From contig CALCOR010000209.1 in assembly GCA_937897085.1 (NCBI GenBank), forward strand, positions 1 to 8,621: DNA of 8,621 nt, in the 5' to 3' direction. Positions 5,814-8,621 of the stretch are shown here, one piece after another (within the stretch, counting starts at the first letter, position 1; each line of letters begins with the position of its first letter). The position numbers and the translations under genes are program-made. Source of the stretch: an uncultured euryarchaeote. Its GTDB lineage: Archaea > Thermoplasmatota > Poseidoniia > Poseidoniales > Thalassarchaeaceae. The notes under the pieces are model-generated. The model made no database searches, was not told the origin of the DNA, and saw only the letters and a list, made by a program, of their open reading frames with translations.

Positions 5814-7118
5814 TCATGTAGCACGCATGACGGTCGCTTCGCGATCCGGTCCGACACCGACAGAGTGGATGGGGATGTCGAGCAGCGCTTCGATATGTTC
5901 CAGGTATGTCCGTGCAGTTTCGGGAAGCGCGCTGAAACCCGTTCCTTCGGCGTTGGCGGAGCGAGCCAGTTCGAGCCACTCGCCAGCGGATTTTTCTGTG
6001 AAACCGGGTAGCTTCTCACTCACGCAGGTCAGTCTCGCCTGCTCATCCGCAGAGGCGGGAAGTTCACGCAGTGGACATCCATCGAGTTCGTAGCCGACGA
6101 CGATCTCCAACTCGTCCAGACCACCGAGAACGTCCAGTTTGGTGATGACGATCTCATCGAATCCGTTCAGCCTGTGCGAATGGCGCAGCAACGGGATGTC
6201 GAGCCAGCCACAGCGGCGCGGCCGGCCTGTCGTCGTGCCGAATTCGTGCCCTTTCTCACCCATGTACGCGCCCACATCATCCTCGAGTTCGCTCGGGAAT
6301 GGACCGTTGCCGACGCGGGTGGTGTACGCCTTGACGACACCGATGGTACGCTTGATCTGACCCGGATGGATGCCGGCACCGTGGCTGGCGTTGGCGCGGC
6401 AGGTCACTGACGATGTGACGAATGGATAGGTCCCCTGCTCGATGTCCAGTAAGGCTCCCTGTGCACCTTCCAGAAGCACCTGTTCGCCTTGGCGCAGCGC
6501 CAGGTCGAGCATCAGGCCGGTCGGTGCAATAGCATCCGCAAAGCGGGACTGGACCCACTCAAGCGATTCTTTGAGGTCAGCCGCGCTGATCCCTCCAGCG
6601 ACTCCGCGGGCACTGAGTTGTACAGTCATCCGCTCCGCCGAATCCTCCAGCCACTCTGCATCTTCTGCGCGCGCTGCGAGTTCGCAGAAGCGGACTCCGA
6701 CACGCTCGATTTTGTCGCGATAGGCGGGGCCGATGCCCCTCCCGGTCGTCCCGATCAGGCTGTCAGCACCGTCATACATCCTGTGAAAGGGAAGATTGAC
6801 GTGCGCTCTCTCGGAGATCCACAGGCGATTTCCTTCCGGAGACTCTCCGGTGAGGTCAGCCCAGTTCTGTAATTCCTCGTCGAGCACCCACGGGTCGATC
6901 ACCATACCTGAACCGAGCACCAGTTGGCATTCAGGATAGGATATCCCAGACGGGAGTTGATGCAGCTTCAGCACCCTCTCTCCGACCACGATTGTGTGCC
7001 CGGCGTTGTTCCCGCCCTGAAACCGTGCCACCCAGGAAGCCTCGGAGGCCAACTGGTCCACCAGCTTCCCCTTTCCTTCGTCGCCCCATTGGGCGCCGAG
7101 TACAACGGTGGCAGGCAT
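5814..7118 (-). CDS. purA: Adenylosuccinate synthetase
   Basis: This enzyme joins IMP and aspartate using GTP to give adenylosuccinate, the first committed step from IMP to AMP, in the cytosol. The 434-residue protein has the catalytic loop GAQWGDEGKGK (Asp13), NNAGHT (His41, the partner acid/base), the IMP-binding TTGRGIGPAYRDK (124-136), GTTTGRPRRCGW (294-305), TKLDVLGG (326-333, guanine recognition) and GVGPDRE (421-427). The start is the ATG at 7118, which puts the GDEGKGK loop where the family has it; an in-frame TTG at 7202 would add 28 residues unlike the family and was discarded. No Shine-Dalgarno sequence is evident. The length is that of the full-size bacterial/eukaryotic form, not the compact form of about 340 residues known from Pyrococcus. 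It is divergent from tfb and is followed by the C2CH protein gene. Confidence 0.97.
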   Translation of the reverse strand: MPATVVLGAQWGDEGKGKLVDQLASEASWVARFQGGNNAGHTIVVGERVLKLHQLPSGISYPECQLVLGSGMVIDPWVLDEELQNWADLTGESPEGNRLWISERAHVNLPFHRMYDGADSLIGTTGRGIGPAYRDKIERVGVRFCELAARAEDAEWLEDSAERMTVQLSARGVAGGISAADLKESLEWVQSRFADAIAPTGLMLDLALRQGEQVLLEGAQGALLDIEQGTYPFVTSSVTCRANASHGAGIHPGQIKRTIGVVKAYTTRVGNGPFPSELEDDVGAYMGEKGHEFGTTTGRPRRCGWLDIPLLRHSHRLNGFDEIVITKLDVLGGLDELEIVVGYELDGCPLRELPASADEQARLTCVSEKLPGFTEKSAGEWLELARSANAEGTGFSALPETARTYLEHIEALLDIPIHSVGVGPDREATVMRAT

Positions 7119-7196
7119 GGGCAGACAGTCGTGGTCGCGACCGCCACATGAACCCTCGCACACGCTAGGGCGTCTGGGCGACGCGAGATGGCGGTT

Positions 7197-7225
7197 TGAC
7201 AACGTGACATCATGCCTGACAAACG
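7197..7225. repeat. TGACAA direct repeat in the purA-tfb divergent region
   Basis: TGACAA occurs at 7197-7202 and 7217-7222, exactly 20 bp apart (about two helical turns), with a related TGACAT at 7205-7210. The first copy is followed by CG and the second by ACG. The cluster is about 80-105 bp before the purA ATG. It could be an operator; six-base repeats can also occur by chance. Confidence 0.3.
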
Positions 7226-7343
7226 ATAATCTCTGAGTCCAACTCCTTCTCCATCATTCAAGAAGGGTCGGCGTTCATCGGCTTGCAGTGTCCTGTTCAG
7301 GCGCTTTGAATCCATTCGGCGCCGTGGGTGCACCTGTTAGGTA

Positions 7344-7352
7344 AGTATAAGT
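7344..7352 (+). promoter_or_regulatory. Probable TATA box for tfb
   Basis: AGTATAAGT lies about 42 bp before the GTG start, predicting transcription start near 7372 and a leader of roughly 18 nt that includes a G-run (7378-7382). A second A/T-rich block, CTAATTAAC at 7368-7376, is too close to the start codon to serve as the TATA element. Confidence 0.5.
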
Positions 7353-7389
7353 AGTGCAAGGACACAACTAATTAACCGGGGGTTGTGAA

Positions 7390-8430
7390 GTGAAGAAAAC
7401 AGACAAGCAGAGAAAGGCCATCCTCAAAGAAGCGGCCGAGAGGAACGAGCGGACGCGCCACGACGGTTTCGAGCCGTCGGCGAGGCCATCTCAGAAACGG
7501 AGTACCGTAGGTCATTCGGAACCATGCGACGAGTGTGGCGCCACGCTGTGGGAGGACGATGAGATCCGTGGAGAGGTTGTCTGCGGTGGTTGCGGCCTTG
7601 TGGTCGAGGATCATGTCATCGACCCGCGTCCAGAATGGGTGAACCACGGAGACGGTCCCGACCGCTCACGCGTCGGGATGCCCTCCACCCTCACACTCTC
7701 CGACAAGGGACTCAACACGCGTATCGACCGCAGCGACCTGCTCGGTGGCCGCGCGCGCATGCATGGAATCAGTGGCAAGGCGCTGCGCGACTGGCGCCGA
7801 CGCGCCGTCATCGATGAGCGCAGCAAGACCCGATCCAGCCGGTCGCGAAACCTGGTCAAGGCGATGCAGTTCATTCGTGATCGCGGTGAACTGCCTCCGC
7901 GACTTCGGGAGGAAGCCGCCTCGCTCTACCGCAAGGCGTGTGAGAAGGGGCTTGTCACCGGCCGAAGCATCCGTGGCGTATCCGCCGCCTGTGTCTACCT
8001 CGCAGCACGCGAGGCGTCACTGCCGCGACGTATCGAGGACATCGCAGAGTCGTTCGACATGACCGGCGAGTTGCCGATGAAGGAACTGAAGCGAACGATT
8101 CGACTGGTGTCGCGTGAACTCGGAACCCACCACATCTCGGGGCCCGAGGAGTACCTCGACAAGTTCCACAGCGATCTGGGGCTTCCCCCGCAGGTGCTCG
8201 GAGAGGCGAACTACCTCTGGGAGCGGCTCGGGGAGGCGATGGATTGGCAGGGCAAGAAGCCGTCCGGAGTCGCCGGCGTACTGCTCTACAAGGCGGCTCA
8301 GAACCGTGGTCACCCACGCACCCAGTCTGACGTCTGCAAGGTTGCGGGTGTGAGCGAGGTCACCCTGCGTGGCCTGCTCCGGATCCTTGAGGGCTTGCTG
8401 GCACAACTCGGCGAGGCTCCCTCCAACTGA
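7390..8430 (+). CDS. tfb: Transcription initiation factor B (TFIIB homologue)
   Basis: TFB binds the TBP-TATA complex and the BRE, and recruits archaeal RNA polymerase. The 346-residue protein contains a zinc ribbon, CDEC-x15-CGGC (Cys46, 49, 65, 68), then the B-reader/linker region with DPRPEW, RVGMPSTLTLSDKGLNT (about residues 94-110). Two cyclin-like repeats follow: about 150-240 (SIRGVSAACVYLAAR) and about 250-340 (PSGVAGVLLYKAA, then the DNA-contacting SEVTLRGLLRIL). The start is GTG, since an in-frame TAA lies at 7369-7371 and no ATG, GTG or TTG occurs in frame between 7393 and the zinc ribbon. This forces a charged N-terminal extension of about 45 residues (MKKTDKQRKAILKEAAERNE onward), longer than usual in archaeal TFB. 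It is divergent from purA and followed by tRNA-Ala. Archaea often carry several TFB paralogues; whether this is the main one is unknown. Confidence 0.95.
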   Translation: MKKTDKQRKAILKEAAERNERTRHDGFEPSARPSQKRSTVGHSEPCDECGATLWEDDEIRGEVVCGGCGLVVEDHVIDPRPEWVNHGDGPDRSRVGMPSTLTLSDKGLNTRIDRSDLLGGRARMHGISGKALRDWRRRAVIDERSKTRSSRSRNLVKAMQFIRDRGELPPRLREEAASLYRKACEKGLVTGRSIRGVSAACVYLAAREASLPRRIEDIAESFDMTGELPMKELKRTIRLVSRELGTHHISGPEEYLDKFHSDLGLPPQVLGEANYLWERLGEAMDWQGKKPSGVAGVLLYKAAQNRGHPRTQSDVCKVAGVSEVTLRGLLRILEGLLAQLGEAPSN

Positions 8431-8441
8431 TGTTGGCGCGA

Positions 8442-8453
8442 GCGACTAGTCGC
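8442..8453. repeat. 12-bp perfect palindrome after tfb
   Basis: GCGACTAGTCGC is a perfect inverted repeat starting 11 nt after the tfb stop and ending 43 nt before tRNA-Ala. It has no loop and no following T-run, so it is not a typical terminator; a protein-binding site or chance are alternatives. No TATA box for the tRNA is evident in 8431-8496. Confidence 0.35.
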
Positions 8454-8496
8454 CATCCGCCATGCTCAAGGCCAAATCGCCGGTCGCTGCGCACAC

Positions 8497-8570
8497 GGGC
8501 GCTTAACTCAGCTTGGAAGAGTACCTGGTTTGCAACCAGGCGGCCGGGGGTTCAAATCCCCCAGCGTCCA
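8497..8570 (+). tRNA. tRNA-Ala (anticodon UGC)
   Basis: The 74-nt cloverleaf folds fully. The acceptor stem is GGGCGCT/AGCGTCC with the G3-U70 wobble pair that is the alanine identity element, and discriminator A73. The D stem is ACTC/GAGT, with an A-T pair at 10-25 where G-C is usual. The anticodon stem is CCTGG/CCAGG with loop TTTGCAA, giving anticodon UGC, which reads GCA and probably other GCN codons. The variable loop has 5 nt. The T arm is GGGGG-TTCAAAT-CCCCC. The CCA end is not encoded and there is no intron. Confidence 0.97.
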
Positions 8571-8621
8571 TACCTCTCAGAACCCGAGGAACCCCCAGAA
8601 CCGTTCACTGAGACCCGGTTG

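Larger units (their letters stand above)
7119..7389. other. 271-bp divergent intergenic region, purA/tfb
   Basis: No coding frame is supported here. It is the longest non-coding stretch in the window and must hold promoters for both purA and tfb. It contains the TGACAA repeat cluster (7197-7225), a C/T-rich stretch near 7238-7256 and, next to tfb, the A/T-rich block at 7341-7376. No convincing TATA box for purA was found; ATTATC near 7225-7230 on the minus strand is weak. Confidence 0.6.

Noticed and set aside
7119..7202. 28-residue N-terminal extension of PurA starting at a TTG
   Set aside because: The extension is Arg/Cys-rich and unlike the family, the TTG is a poor start, and ATG 7118 places the GDEGKGK loop at the normal distance from the N-terminus.
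8571..8621. Short AACCG...CGGTT inverted repeat after tRNA-Ala as a terminator
   Set aside because: The stem is only about five pairs with no T-run, and the sequence ends at the window edge.
1..8621. CRISPR array, insertion sequence or defence island
   Set aside because: No regularly spaced repeats, transposase or integrase motifs, or terminal inverted repeats flanking a gene were seen; all genes have housekeeping or conserved archaeal character.

Overview
The window looks like ordinary chromosomal DNA from a GC-rich euryarchaeon. Several families are archaeal: a membrane-anchored LonB-type Lon protease, a UPF0147 protein, a FlaK-like prepilin/preflagellin peptidase, ribosomal protein L40e and transcription factor B (TFB). 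The GC-rich coding and the gene mix would suit a marine Thermoplasmatota lineage such as Marine Group II (Poseidoniales), but that placement is an inference. I see no insertion sequence, integrase, prophage gene, CRISPR array or obvious foreign island.

Layout: the left edge (1-1607, +) is the C-terminal part of lonB, with its N-terminus and Walker A outside the window. An Ntn-hydrolase of the isoaspartyl peptidase/L-asparaginase family follows (1690-2466, +). Convergent to it, with one base between the stop codons, is a polytopic aspartyl prepilin peptidase (2468-3463, -). A 84-bp divergent region with one TATA-like element separates it from the small UPF0147 protein (3548-3817, +). Next comes a poorly resolved stretch: a possible 32-codon ORF (3810-3908) and a short beta-propeller-like protein (3941-4480, +), possibly one gene broken by a frameshift. 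A metallo-beta-lactamase-fold hydrolase lies convergently (4452-5195, -). Divergent from it is the 48-residue L40e gene (5338-5484, +), which has a TATA box about 26 bp before its ATG and so is probably leaderless. A basic C2CH zinc-binding protein (5495-5776, -) sits downstream of full-length purA (5814-7118, -) and is probably co-transcribed with it. A 271-bp divergent region separates purA from tfb (7390-8430, +). The window closes with tRNA-Ala(UGC) (8497-8570, +).

Functionally these are housekeeping genes: membrane protein quality control and damaged-peptide turnover (LonB, asparaginase-like), secretion of type IV pilin-like proteins (FlaK), translation (L40e, tRNA-Ala, perhaps the zinc protein), purine synthesis (PurA) and basal transcription (TFB). 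I found no convincing new multi-gene system. The points worth a second look are the unresolved 3810-3941 junction, the C2CH protein, the altered metal motif in the metallo-beta-lactamase protein, the N-terminal extension of TFB, the repeat in the purA-tfb intergenic region, and three convergent gene pairs with almost no room for terminators.
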